From: Allium sativum
Taxonomy: Eukaryota; Streptophyta; Magnoliopsida; Asparagales; Amaryllidaceae
NCBI GenBank assembly: GCA_030737875.1
Contig: CM060919.1
Location: 809,225,660 to 809,289,659, forward strand
Reading direction: 5' to 3'
DNA length: 64,000 bases
Shown here: positions 11,005 through 21,939 of the stretch, piece after piece
Layout of the letters: each line of letters begins with the position of its first letter
How positions within the stretch are numbered: position 1 is the stretch's first letter
Made by a program: the position numbers and the translations under genes
Notes under the pieces: model-generated
Told to the model about the DNA's origin: nothing
Databases searched by the model: none
The model's input: only the letters and a program-made list of their open reading frames with translations

Positions 11005-11502
11005 TTAATCTGTCACTATTATTTCCTTTGATGAAGAAGGGCCCGTTTCCTCCTTTACTTCTCGAGAAGGTCCAGTTACTTCTTGACAGTAATCATTTGA
11101 GCCAACTGTCTCCGACTCCTCTTCATCATATTGTTCCACTATTTTATTTGGTAGTCGTTTATGTCCTATATTCCCTCCTTGTGGTGGTAACGCTCCTTCT
11201 TGCCTTAGATATTCTAAAGCATCTCCATAATCAGTACGTTCTGCCAGTTTAATTGCCATTGCAAAGGGTTTCATCTTCTGGCGCAGACGATAAAGAATAA
11301 AATCTCTTTTTAGACTGTCTTCATAATCATTTGCCCTATTATAAACTTCATATATCTCATCAAGGAGAATCGTCATTGCTCTCCTCTTAAGCACATGCTT
11401 CTCTGTTGTGCGACTTGCAACGACTAATCGTTCGTTTCGTGTGGTGGTGCACTTAACACCATCCCATGTATTCCCCGTACACCAAGTTCTGTTGCTAGCT
11501 AT
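11005..11502 (-). pseudogene. Leader ORF, copy U4 (start codon lost)
   Basis: The frame is open from the MASNRT-equivalent position to the normal stop at 11,005, but the initiating ATG is ATA at 11,500-11,502. An internal ATG (MLKRRAM, in-frame start near 11,394) could still give about 129 residues ending SSSKEIIVTD. No internal stop is visible, in contrast with the gag of the same unit. Confidence 0.6.
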
Positions 11503-11888
11503 AACTTATAACTGCAAATGGTCATAAAGATGTCAATATTTGTATAAACTTCCTATTCCAACAAGTTAAATTGTGATATTAACGTTTCCAAAAGCACCCC
11601 TTAAACCTTGGCTCTGATACCGACTTTGTACCACCCCCACTCTGATATACTTATTCAGAAGCGGTGATGCTATATATAAGCCATGGTGCTAATAGAACAA
11701 TATCACAACTTAACAGAAACTTTTCGGAACATAAAATCATTCTTAGTACATGATTTTAAATGGAAGAGCTATTATACAATCATCCCATCATAGAATATGG
11801 TTACAAAGATTCACGGGTCTAATAATTAAACATATGAGTACATTAAAAGCGAATCTACATAATGTAAGTATTCACTTCCTCAAGTTCA

Positions 11889-13059
11889 GTAAAAGTTAAG
11901 GATACAGTTCCTACATACTTTCTCAAGTTCAGTTCTCCCTCCTACTACGTTATATATTATCGAAGGATTTGATAGTTATTCAATAAGTAATCCTATCTTA
12001 GTAGCAAATATTTCGGATATAAGAGAATGGGTGCATCAGTATCGAATAAAATTCTTGCTTGAAAGTGGAAAATAAACACAGTATCTTCTACTTGAGCTTG
12101 TTCAGAAACTACTGCATACACTCCTCCTTGTGGTCCCTTTTTATCCTTCCTCGCCTTCTTGTAATTTCGACTAATGTGCCCAGGTTCATTGCAATTGTAA
12201 CACACAATTGGCTTTGTACAATTCGGAGAAATGTGTCCAGTCTCATTGCACTGGAAACATCTCTTCACTTTATCATGCTCCTTTTCCTGTCCCGTTGGTC
12301 CTTTGCTTCCTCCATTTGGTTTCTTCTTTTTCTCATCTGGTTTCTTTTGATTGTCAGAAAGATTGTTCGGTTTCCTTTTATTTGAAACCTTCTTTTCTTG
12401 CTGGAATTGAAGATAGTCTTCTTCCAGATTTAAAGCTTCGGCTACTATTATCTCATAAGTTTAACGTCTATCACCAATAACATGTCTTCTTATAGGAGGA
12501 ATTAATCCCTTCGCAAATCTTCTAGCACGCTTTTCTGGTGTATCGATTAAGTAATTTCCAAATCGGGATAATGCTTCAAACTTATTTTGATATTGGGCTA
12601 CTAACATACCTTCTTTAGTAAGATTTTGAAATTTTGTCTCCGTCTTCTCTCTCTCATTCTCTGGGAAATACTTATCCAAAAACTTCACCTTGAATTCTTC
12701 CCATGTCATTTGTTCCATCTCATCTGAACTAGTTGTTGTTCGAACTAGCTCCCACCAGTTCGAGCTTCCTCTGATAATTGAAAGACAACCAACTTCCTCT
12801 TCTCAACTTCATTACATTCCAAAACTTCAAATATATCCTCTAGACGTTGAATCCATTTCTCTGCCTTAACTGGATCAGCACCTCCAACAAATTTGTTAGG
12901 TTTCAAGCTTTTAAATTGGCTTAAAAGGTGGTTTGTTGAAGATGTTGAAGAAACTTGCTCCATCTGCTTGATGTAAGATGCAAACAGTTCCATAGCATTT
13001 GTTTGTGCGGAGGACTGAGCCTCTCGACTTTGTGTTGTTGAGTTATTTTGATTTTCTGT
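11889..13059 (-). pseudogene. gag: Truncated gag-protease, copy U5
   Basis: The expected start ATG is ACA at 13,057-13,059. Coding-like sequence continues to a one-base deletion at the WWE block near 12,757. A second open stretch runs 12,718-12,461, then a stop replaces the Thr/Lys region of GDRRKTYE. Knuckles at 12,268-12,170 read CFQCNETGHISPNC and CYNCNEPGHISRNY, so the last Cys of the second knuckle is Tyr. A frameshift follows LFDTDA. Confidence 0.8.
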
Positions 13060-13279
13060 GACCCTCAAAATATCTTGTTATGGTCACAGATGAAATACAC
13101 CTTTAGTTATAAAGATTATCTAATAACATACTCAAGTCATGAACACACAAACATATTATATTACTTATAACCCTTATTTTCAAACAAAATTTGGGTGTTT
13201 ATCCACAACCTTCCCAAACTACAGATAGTCATCCACACTACTTGATATATTATCTAATTCTTAACTTCCTATTTCATTC

Positions 13280-13777
13280 TTAATCTATCACTATTATTTC
13301 CTTTGATGAAGAAGGGCCCGTTTCCTCCTTTACTTCTCGAGAAGGTCCAATGACTTCTTGAGAGTAATCATTTGAGCTAACTATCTCAGACTCCTCTTCA
13401 TCATATGGTTCCACTATTTTATTTGGAAGTCATTTACATCCTATATTCCCTCCTTGTGGTGGTGATGCTCCTTCTTGCCTTAGATATTCTAAAGCATCTC
13501 CATAATCAGTACGTTCTGCCAGTTTAATTGCCTTTGCAAAGGGTTCATCTTCTAGCATAGACGATAAAGAACAAAATCTCTTTTTAGTACTGTCTTCGTA
13601 ATCATTAGCCCTAATATAAACTTCATACATCTCATCAAGGAGAATCGTCATTGCTCTCCTATTAAGCACGTGCTTCTCTGTTGTGCGACTTGCAACAACT
13701 AATCGTTCGTTTGGTATGGTGGAGCACTTAACACCATCCCATGTATTCCCCGTACACCAAGTTCTGTTGCTAGCCAT
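13280..13777 (-). pseudogene. Leader ORF, copy U5 (frameshifted)
   Basis: The ATG at 13,777 (MASNRT) is kept. A pair of compensating indels alters residues in the DYEDSLKRDFVLYRL region. A stop at about 13,430 replaces the Arg of the KRLPNK block, the same position as in copy U1. It is the most disturbed of the eight copies. Confidence 0.55.
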
Positions 13778-14163
13778 AACATATAACTGCAAATGGTCAT
13801 AAAGATGTCAATAATTGTATAAACATCCTATTCCAACAAGTTAAATTGTGATATTAAAGTTTCCAAAAGCACCCCTTAAACCCTGGCTCTGATACCAACT
13901 TTGTAACACCCCCACTCTGATATACTTATTCAGAAGCGGTGATGCTACATATAAGCCATAGTGCTAATAGAGCAGTGTCACAACTTAATAGAAACTTGTC
14001 GGAACATAAAATCATCCTTAGTACATGATTTTAAATGGAAGTGCTATTATACAATCATCCCATAATAGAATATGGTTACAAAGATTCACAAGTCTAATAA
14101 TTAAACATATGAGTACATAAAAAGCTAATCTACATAATGAAAGTATTCACTTCCTCAAGTTCA

Positions 14164-15336
14164 GTTAAAGTTAAGGATACAGTTCCTACACACTTTCTCA
14201 AGTTCAGTTGCCCCTACTACTACGCTATATATTATCGAAGGATTTGATAGTTTTTCAATTAGTAATCCTATCTTAGTAGCAAATATTTCGGATATAAGAG
14301 AATGGGTGGCATCGGTATCGAATAAAATTCTTGCTTGAAAGTCGAAAATAAACACAGTATCTTCTACTTGAGTTTGTTCAGAAACAACTGCATACACTCG
14401 TCCTTGTTGTCCCTTTTTATCCTTCCTCGGCTTCTTGCAATTTCGATTAATGTGCCCAGGTTCGTTGTAATTGTAACACACAATTGGCTTTGTACAATTC
14501 GGAGAAATGTGTCCAGTCTCATTGCACCGGAAACAACTCTTCACTTTATCAGGCGCCTTTTCCTGTCACGTTGGTCCTTTGCTTCCTCCATTTGGTTTCA
14601 TCTTTTTCTCATCTGGTATCTTTTGATTTTCAGAAAGATTGTTCGGTTTCCTTTTATTTGAAACCTTCTTTTCTTGCTGGAATTGAAGATAGTCTTCTTC
14701 CAGATTTAAAGCTTCAGCTGCAATTATCTCATTAGTTTTACATCTATCACCAATAACATATCTTCTTATAGGAGGAATTAATCCCTTTGCAAATCTTCTA
14801 GCACGCTTTTCTGGTGTATCAATTCAGTGATTTCCAAATCGAGATAATGCTTCAAACTTATTTTGATATTAGGCTACTGACATACCTTCTTTAGTAAGAT
14901 TTTGAAATTTTGTCTCCGTCTTCTCTCTCTCATTCTTTGGGAAATACTTTCCCAAAAAATTCACCTTGAATTCTTCCCATGTCATTTGTTCCATCTCATC
15001 TGAACAAGTTGTTGTTCGAACTAGCTCCCACCAATTTCGAGCTTCCTCTGATAATTGAAAGACAGCTAACATCCTCTTGTCAACTTCATTACATTCCAAG
15101 ACTTCAAATATATCCTCTAGATGTTGAATCCATTGCTCTGCATTAACTGGATCTGCACCTCAAACAAATTTGTTAGGTTTCAAGATTTTAAAACGGCTTA
15201 AAAGGTGGTTTGTTGGAGATGTTAAAGAAACTTGCTCCATCTGCTTGATGAAAGATGCAAACAGTTCCATAGCATTTATTTGTGCGGAGGACTGAGCCTC
15301 TTGACTTTGAGTTGTTGATTTATTTTGATTTTCCAT
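14164..15336 (-). pseudogene. gag: Truncated gag-protease, copy U6
   Basis: ATG at 15,336. A stop near 15,160 interrupts after FKILKPNKFV. Open pieces follow at 15,099-14,869 (MECNEVDKRMLAVFQL, WWELVRTTTC) and 14,544-14,164 (knuckles CFRCNETGHISPNC and CYNYNEPGHINRNC, with the second Cys of the second knuckle changed to Tyr). The protease start reads LFDTDATHSL. Confidence 0.8.
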
Positions 15337-15556
15337 GACCTTCAAAATATCTTGCTATGGTCACAGATAAAATACACCTTTAGTTATAAAGAATATCTAA
15401 TAACATACTCAAGCCATGAACACACAAACAAATTATATTACTTATAACCCTTATTTTCAAACAAAATTTGGGCGTTTATACATAACCTTCCCAAACTACA
15501 AATAGTCATCCACACAACTTTATATATTATCTAATTATTAACTTCCTATTTCATTC

Positions 15557-16054
15557 TTAATCTATCACTATTATTTCCTTTGATGAAGAAGGGCCTGTTT
15601 CCTCATTTACTTCTCGAGAAGGTCCAGTGACTTCTTGAGAGTAATCATTTGATCCAACTGTCTCAGACTCCTCTTCATCATATTGTTCCACTATTTTATT
15701 TGGAAGTCTTTTACATCCTATATTCCCTCCTTGTGGTGGTAATGCTCCTTCTTGCCTTAGATATTCTAAAGCATCTTCATAATCAGTACGTTCTACCAGT
15801 TTAATTTCCATTGCAAAGGTTTTCATCTTCTGGCGCAGACGATAAAGAACAAAATCTATTTTTAGACTATCTTCATAATTATTAGCCCTATTATAAACTT
15901 CATATATCTCATCAAGGAGAATCGTCATTGCTCTCCTCTTAAGCACATGCTTCTCTGTTGTGCGACTTGCAACAACTAATCGTTCGTTTGGTGTGGTGGT
16001 GCACTTAACACCATCCCATGTATTCCCCGTACACCATGTTCTGTAGCTAGCAAT
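15557..16054 (-). pseudogene. Leader ORF, copy U6 (start codon lost)
   Basis: The initiating ATG is ATT at 16,052-16,054. The frame otherwise appears open to the normal stop at 15,557. From an internal start near 15,946 it would give 129 residues ending SSSKEIIVID. Differences from the intact copy include RANNYEDSLKID and AMEIKLVERTDYED. Confidence 0.58.
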
Positions 16055-16442
16055 AACTTATAACTGCAAATGGTCATAAAGAGGGCAATAATTGTATAAA
16101 CTTCCTATTCCATCAAGTTAAATTGTGATACTATAAAGTTTCCAAAAGCACCCCTTAAACCTTGGCGCTGATACTAACTTTGTAACATCCCTACTCTGAT
16201 ATACTTATTCAGGATCGGTGATGCCACATATAAGCCATGGTGCTAATAGAACAGTATCACAACTTAACAGAAATTTGTCGGAACATAAATTCATTCTTAG
16301 TACATGATTTTAAATGGAAGAGCTATTATACAATCATCCCATCATAGAATATGGTTACAAAGATTCACGAGTCTAATAATTAAACATATGAGTACATAAA
16401 AAGATAATCTACATAATGTAAGTATTCACTTCCTCAAGTTCA

Positions 16443-17611
16443 GTTAAAGTTAAGAATACAGTTCCTACATACTTTCTCAAGTTCAGTTCTCCCTACTACA
16501 ACGCTATATATTATTGAAAGATTTGATAGTTGTTCAATAAGTAATCCTATCTTAGTAGCAAATATTTCGGATATAAGAGAATGGGTGGCATCGGTATCGA
16601 ATAAAATTCTTGCTTGAAAGTCGAAAATAAACACAGTATCTTCTACTAGAGCTTGTTCAGAAACAACTGCATACTCTCGTCCTTGTTGTCCCTTTTTATC
16701 CTTCCTTGGCTTCTTGCAATTTCGACTAATGTGCCCAGGTCCGTTGCAATTGTAACACACAATTGGCTTTGTACAATTCGGAGAAATGTGTCCAGTCTCA
16801 TTGCACCGGAAACAACTCTTCACTTTATCAGGCTCCTTTTCCTGTCCCGTTGGTCCTTTGGTTCCTCCATTTGGTTTCTTCTTTTTCTCATCTGGTTTCT
16901 TTTGATTTTCAGAAAGATTGTTCGGTTTCCTTTTATTTGAAACCTTCCTTTCTTGCTGGAATTGAAGATATTCTTCTTCCAGATAAAGCTTCAACTTCTA
17001 TTATCTCATAACTTTTACGTCTATCACCAATAACATGCCTTCTTATAGGAGGAATTAATACCTTCGCAAATCTTCTAGCACGCTTTTCCGGTGTATCAAT
17101 TAAGTGATTTCCAAATCAGGATAATGCTTCAAACTTATTTTGATACTGGGCTACTGACATACCATCTTGGGTAAGATTTAGAAATTTTGTTTTCGTCTTC
17201 TCTCTCATTCTCTGAGAAATACTTAACCAAAAACTTCACCTTGAATTATTCCCATATCATTTTTTCCATCTCATCTGAACTAGTTGTTGTTCGAACTAGC
17301 TCCCACCAATTTTGAGCTTCCTCTGATAATTGAAAGACTGCCAACTTCCTCTTGTTAACTTCATTACATTCCAAAACTTCAAATATATCCTCTAGATGTT
17401 GAATCCATTGCTCTGCCTTAACTGGATCTGCACCTCCAACAAATTTGTCATGTTTCAAGCTTTTAAAACGGCTTAAAAGATGGTTGGTTGAAGATGTTGA
17501 AGAAACTTGCTCCATCTGCTTGATGAAAGTTGCAAACAGTTCCATAGCATTTGTTTGTGCGGAGGACTGAGCCTCTTGTCTTTGAGTTGTTGAGTTATTT
17601 TGATTTTCCAT
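16443..17611 (-). pseudogene. gag: Truncated gag-protease, copy U7
   Basis: The ATG at 17,611 opens about 120 residues including EQWIQHLEDIFEVLECNEV and NWWELVRTTTSS, ending in a stop at 17,246. A long second stretch (16,994-16,443) holds the Lys-rich linker, knuckles CFRCNETGHISPNC and CYNCNGPGHISRNC, and the protease start LFDTDATHSL. It runs intact to the unit junction. Confidence 0.82.
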
Positions 17612-17831
17612 GACCTTCAAAATATCTTGTTATGGTCACAGATGAAATACACCTTTAGTTATAAAGAATATCTGATAACATACTCAAGTCATGAACACAC
17701 AAACATATTATATTACTTATATCCCTTATTTACAAACAAAATTTGGGTGTTTATCCACAACCTTCCCAAACTACAGATAGTCATCCACACTACTTGATAT
17801 AATATCTAATTCTTAACTTCCTATTTCATTC

Positions 17832-18329
17832 TTAATCTATCACTATTATTTCCTTTAATGAATATGGGCCCGTTTCCTCCTTTACTTCTCGAGAAGGTCC
17901 AGTGACTTCTTGAGACTAATCATTTGAGCCAAATGTCTAAGACTCCTCTTCATCATATTGTTCCACTATTTTATTTGGAAGTCGTTTATGTCTTATATTC
18001 CCTCCTTGCGATGGTAATGCTCCTTCTTGCCTTAGATATTCTAAATCATCTCCATAATTGGTACGTGCTGCCAGTTTAATTGCCACTGCAAAGGGTTTCA
18101 TCTTCTGGCGCAGACGATAAAGAACAAAATCTCTTTTTAGACTAGCTTCATAATCATTAGCCCTAATATAAACTTCATATATCTCATCAAGGAGAATCGT
18201 CATTGCTCTCCTCTTAAGCACACGCTTCTCTGTTGTGTGACTTGCAACAACTAATAGTTCGTTTGGTGTGGTGGTGCACTTAAAACAATCCCATGTATTC
18301 CCTGTACACCAAGTTCTGTTGCTAGTCAT
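17832..18329 (-). pseudogene. Leader ORF, copy U7 (late nonsense codon)
   Basis: ATG at 18,329 (MTSNRT). It is open for 130 residues and stops at 17,937 inside the acidic QYDEEESET block, losing the Ser/Glu-rich tail that can still be traced to about 17,832. Several substitutions relative to the other copies: DCFKCTTTPNELL, EASLKRD, ARTNYGDDLE. Confidence 0.58.
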
Positions 18330-18712
18330 AACTTATAACTGCAAATAGTCATAAAGATGTCAATAATTGTATAAACTTCCTATTCCAACAAGTTAAATTG
18401 TGATATTAAAGTTTCAAAAAGCACCCCTTAGACTTGGCTCTGATACAATTTTGTAACACCCCCACTCTGATATACTTATTCAGAAGCGGTGTTGCTACGT
18501 ATAAGCCATGGTGCTAATAGAACAGTATCACAATTTAACAGAAACTTGTCGGAACATAAAATCATTTTAGTACATAATTTTAAATGGAAGAGCTATTATA
18601 CAATCATTCCATCATAGAATATAGTTACAAAGATTCACGTGTCTAATAATAAAACATATGAGTGCATAAAAAGATAATCTACATAATGTAGGTATTCACT
18701 TCCTCAGGTTCA

Positions 18713-19076
18713 GTTAAAGTTAAGGATACAGTTCCTACATACTTTCTCAAGTTCAGTTCTCCCTCCTACTACGCTATATATTATCGAAGGATTTGATAGT
18801 TGTTCAATAAGTAATGCTATCTTAGCAGCAAATATTACGGATATAAGAGAATGTGTGGCATTGGTATCGAATAAAATTCTAGCTTGAAAGTCGAAAATAA
18901 ACACAGTATCTTCTACTTGAGCTTGTTCAGAAACAACTGCATACACTCGTCCTTGTTGTCCCTTTTTATCCTTCCTCGGCTTTTTGCAATTTCGACTAAT
19001 GTGCCCAGGTTCGTTGCAATTGTAACACACAATTGGCTTTGTATAATTCGGAGAAATGTGTCCAGTCTCATTGCCG
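18713..19076 (-). pseudogene. gag: Gag-protease remnant, copy U8 (gag deleted)
   Basis: Only the end of the first knuckle (NETGHISPNY, last Cys changed to Tyr), the second knuckle CYNCNEPGHISRNC and the protease start remain. The active-site motif is LFDTNATHSL, Asn where other copies have Asp and functional proteases have Gly. The right boundary is the internal deletion. Confidence 0.8.
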
Positions 19077-19127
19077 TAATCCACATTACTTGATATATTA
19101 TCTAATTCTTAACTTCCTCTTTCATTC

Positions 19128-19625
19128 TTAATCTATAACTATTATTTCCTTTGATGAAGAAGGGCCCGTTTCCTCCTTTACTTCTCGAGAAGGTCCAGTG
19201 ACTTCTTGAGAGTAATCATTTGAGCCAACTGTCTCAGACTCCTCCTCATCATATTGTTCCACTATTTTATTTGGAAGTCGTTTACGTCTTATATTCTCTC
19301 CTTGTGGTGGTAATGCTCCTTCTTGCCTTTGGTATTCTAAAGCATCTCCATAATCAGTACGTTCTGCCAGTTTAATTGCCATTGCAAAGGGTTTCATCTT
19401 CTGGTGCAGACGATAAAGAACAAAATCTCTTTTTAGAATGTCTTCATAATCATTAGCCCTATTATAAACTTCATATATCTCATCAATGAGAATCATCATT
19501 GCTCTCCTCTTAAGCACATGCTTCTCTGTTGTGCAACTTGCAACAACTAATCGTTCGTTTGGTGTGGTGGTGCACTTAACAACTTTCCATGTTTTCCCCG
19601 TACACCAAGTTTTGTTGCTATCCAT
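19128..19625 (-). CDS. Leader ORF of the gypsy element, intact copy U8 (165 aa, unknown function)
   Basis: A complete ORF lies between the PBS and the gag region, starting at the ATG at 19,625 and ending at the TAA at 19,128. The protein begins MDSNKTWCTGKTW, has a basic central part (KHVLKRRAM), a probably helical middle (ILIDEIYEVYNRANDYEDILKRDFVLYRL, KPFAMAIKLAERTDYGDALEY), and a low-complexity tail rich in Asp, Glu and Ser (QYDEEESE, ending SKEIIVID). I see no signal peptide, membrane span or known motif. It is not gag, pol or an env-like glycoprotein as far as I can recognise. The same ORF recurs in all eight tandem copies, in two more of which the frame is open but the ATG lost. Extra ORFs before gag are known in some plant Ty3/gypsy lineages (Ogre/Tat), but I cannot link this one to them. 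Confidence 0.6.
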   Translation of the reverse strand: MDSNKTWCTGKTWKVVKCTTTPNERLVVASCTTEKHVLKRRAMMILIDEIYEVYNRANDYEDILKRDFVLYRLHQKMKPFAMAIKLAERTDYGDALEYQRQEGALPPQGENIRRKRLPNKIVEQYDEEESETVGSNDYSQEVTGPSREVKEETGPSSSKEIIVID

Positions 19626-19717
19626 AACTTATAACAGTAAATGATCATAAAGATGTCAATAATTGTATAAACTTCCTATTTGATACTATAAAGTTTCCAA
19701 AAGCACACCTTAAACCT

Positions 19718-19731
19718 TGGCTCTGATACCA
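19718..19731 (-). other. Primer-binding site (initiator tRNA-Met type)
   Basis: On the minus strand the bases read TGGTATCAGAGCCA, complementary to the 3' end of plant initiator tRNA-Met. They lie 4 bp inside the LTR edge, the usual place for priming minus-strand DNA synthesis. Copies of this site occur in each tandem unit at 4,776, 7,074, 9,351, 11,609, 13,884, 16,163 and 18,435; those at 4,776, 9,351 and 13,884 are unchanged. Confidence 0.9.
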
Positions 19732-19735
19732 ACTT

Positions 19736-21939
19736 TGTTACACCCCCACTCTGATTTAGTTATTCAGAAGCGGTGATGCTACATATAAGCCGTGGTGCTA
19801 ATAGAATAGTATCACAACTTAACAGAAACTTGTCGAAACATAAAATCATTCTTAGTACATGATTTTAAATGGAAGAGCTTTTATACAATCATCCCATTAT
19901 AGAATATGGTTACAAAGATTCACGAGTCTGATAATTAAATATATGAGTACATAAAAAGATAATCTACATAATGTAAGTATCCACTTCAAAGCATCCAACT
20001 AACCATATAAACCTGAAAAGTTTTAAGTGTAGCATCATGAGCAAAACAGACCTAGTGAGATAGTTATTTAAGCTTAGTTTTCACATCATTTCTTAGTGGT
20101 TTGTATTATAGTTTCATTATGACTCTTTACTTTTAAGGTTTCATCAATCCAAAGTTTAAAACAAAAATCAATGAAGACTTCGAAATACTAAATCAAACAA
20201 ATTTATGATAACTTCCTTTCATCAAAACTCCATTTTATCCAATTTATAGTTATAAATCTAAACCACACCCTCAACTTGGTTAGACGTTAGAATATGTTAT
20301 CCCATTTCGGTTGGCATCCCGTCAACAAATAGGATGTACTCTACTCATCTTGATTCCAACATAGAGTAATAGTGCACTACCCAAGATCTATTGTCTTATA
20401 CCGCACCCCATCAAAGAAATATAATCAAGAAAATGATTCTCAGTATTGATTAAAGTATTAAATTATTTCTAAATTCAAATAATTTCAAATTAAATTTGGA
20501 TTAACCTTCCCGTCCGTTGGATCAGTTAGGGATAGCCAGGGAGAGCAGGAAACTATATTTTCCAAACTCAAGCCTAGACACTATCCTCTCTGTCACCCTA
20601 GAATGTTCCAATCATTCATTTTGAAAGATACTTTATAAATAAATGTGTATTCGCGCAACAATTAGGGTATTATATTGGTAATAGATAAATCTCCTACTTT
20701 CAAATTCATGCTTTTTAAGGGTTTAAGACTAAACCAAACTATCTCAAATTATTCCAATCTATGTTAAGAAGAACCTCGAAACTACTTGAAACAAAGAAAA
20801 GGTAGCATTTAAAAAGTACTATAAAAAGTTTCAGCATCATAAAATAAAAATTGTAGCGTTTTCAAAGTGCTACGACAAGTTTCAAGTGGTTTTGGGCTCA
20901 AAACAGCTATCTACAGCGTTTCAGGCATTAATGAAAAGTTCTGGGTGGTTTATAATGGTTTTAGACTAAATTCAGCTACCACAACGTTTCTAGCCGCCAT
21001 AAAAAAGTTCTGGTCATGTTCAAGGCTTTATAACCAATTCAGTGAAAAGATAGCGCTTCAGAAGTACTATAGAAAACTCTGTTTTGATACACTTCAGCGT
21101 TAGAAACATTCAAAAAGCGTTTCAATTTTCCAAAGTGTTTCAAATTGCTAAAAATCAGCTTTTTTTCAAGTGTTTGGGTGAAATGTTTGATGCTGTTTCT
21201 CTATGATAAATATAGATTTTGACTCCAAATTTTTTACAGTGTAAAGTTATCTTTGTCTAATCGATTATCGTAAAAAGAGACAATTAAAATTATGTATCTA
21301 TTCAATAAATAAAATTCAACAATACAAGGCGTTTTTAACATGTCTAATTCGGGTTGATTTTTACCTTACTTTGAATCCAGTTTTTGGGTATGCAAACGGC
21401 CGAACTAGAAAAAAAGTGCCTACGTCAAAAATTGTAGCCCTTTGAATTAGCTTTCCAAATTGATAGAGAAGACGTAATTTCATTAAGAATTTCAAAAGTT
21501 ATTCCTAAAATACCGAACGTCATTTTCAGGAATTCACATCCAAACATTCATTCATAAATTTCATAACTTTTCTACAAAATATGTAATGAATACATGAACT
21601 TAGGATGAAGACACATGCCTACTTAGGTGTCTTTGGATGATTCTACACATGGACACCTAATGTGTGTATGTGTCCAAACCTTATTTACTTACAAGACATG
21701 TTTTCCTTTCATTTGATGACACGTGTCCCTATCATTATTAGCCATTTTTCTTATTCTAGAATTTGCACACATATACCATTTGTAAACTATGTATTATGTA
21801 TATATTCATACATACATATATACATATATATGTATATGTATGTATTTATCATACTTAAATATTTGTATCGGATTGAACTAATATATTCAAAATTTCTAGA
21901 AACTTTTTCATACCCGGATTTTTGAGTTAGGCGGTTACA
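19736..21939 (-). repeat. 5' LTR of the gypsy element (2,204 bp)
   Basis: On the minus strand the LTR runs from TGTAACCGCC at 21,939 to GGGTGTAACA at 19,736, the TG...CA ends expected of an LTR, directly next to the PBS. Only its PBS-side 260 bp occur in the tandem units. The 3' LTR must lie left of the window, so its age cannot be judged here. Short plus-strand ORFs at 20,867-21,103 and 21,662-21,925 lie inside it and look like chance. The middle contains repeated GTTTC/AAGTG-rich words around 20,850-21,170. Confidence 0.88.

Larger units (their letters stand above)
9631..11888 (-). repeat. Array unit U4 (2,258 bp)
   Basis: Complete unit and the shortest of the six, partly because about 20 bp of the spacer between leader ORF and gag near 10,907 are missing. 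The PBS at 11,609-11,622 differs at its last base, and the LTR tip reads TGTACCA. Confidence 0.88.
11889..14163 (-). repeat. Array unit U5 (2,275 bp)
   Basis: Complete unit with an intact PBS complement at 13,884-13,897 and LTR tip TGTAACA from 13,902. Both its leader ORF and its gag are damaged by frameshifts. Confidence 0.88.
14164..16442 (-). repeat. Array unit U6 (2,279 bp)
   Basis: Complete unit. Its PBS at 16,163-16,176 has two changed bases, the most degraded PBS in the array, and the LTR tip reads TGTAACATCC. Confidence 0.88.
16443..18712 (-). repeat. Array unit U7 (2,270 bp)
   Basis: Complete unit and the last one with a full gag region. The PBS at 18,435-18,448 has one changed base. 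The LTR-derived end runs from about 18,452 to the junction at 18,712. Confidence 0.88.
5056..19735 (-). repeat. Tandem array of the gypsy 5' module (units U2-U8)
   Basis: Junctions where protease sequence meets LTR sequence fall at 5,056, 7,353, 9,631, 11,889, 14,164, 16,443 and 18,713. They give six complete head-to-tail units of 2,297, 2,278, 2,258, 2,275, 2,279 and 2,270 bp, plus a shortened last unit against the true LTR. Each unit, read on the minus strand, is: LTR end of about 260 bp, PBS, leader ORF, gag, two zinc knuckles, first part of protease. All junctions are the same, so one founding rearrangement was amplified. Copies differ by scattered substitutions and small indels. The array sits inside one retrotransposon, between its 5' LTR and its pol. 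Confidence 0.92.
18713..19735 (-). repeat. Array unit U8, internally deleted, adjacent to the true 5' LTR
   Basis: This unit carries the true PBS and the only intact leader ORF, but about 1 kb is missing. Sequence jumps from the first zinc knuckle (at 19,076) straight to the spacer beside the leader ORF (at about 19,084). Gag upstream of the knuckles is absent. It must be the first unit transcribed from the 5' LTR, so the element's first gag is deleted. Confidence 0.85.
1..21939 (-). mobile_element. Ty3/gypsy (Tekay/Del-like) LTR retrotransposon, left end outside window
   Basis: One minus-strand element spans the left third. Reading right to left it has a 5' LTR (21,939-19,736), a PBS matching the 3' end of initiator tRNA-Met, a leader, gag with two CCHC knuckles, protease, reverse transcriptase, RNase H and integrase, in the Ty3/gypsy order. 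The integrase C-terminal wording just before the left edge (KVSPVRG) and the long LTR resemble the Tekay/Del chromoviruses; the chromodomain that would settle this lies outside the window, as does the 3' LTR. The interior is swollen by tandem repetition of the 5' module. Every coding part carries stops or frameshifts, so the copy is not autonomous. Confidence 0.88.

Noticed and set aside
19718..19731. tRNA-like match (initiator Met 3' end)
   Set aside because: Only 14 bp next to an LTR, so it is a primer-binding site. No cloverleaf can be formed around it.
5056..19735. Regularly spaced repeats as a CRISPR array or gene cluster
   Set aside because: Units are 2.3 kb, contain gag and PBS, and lie in plant DNA. 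The copies are retrotransposon parts, not independent genes.
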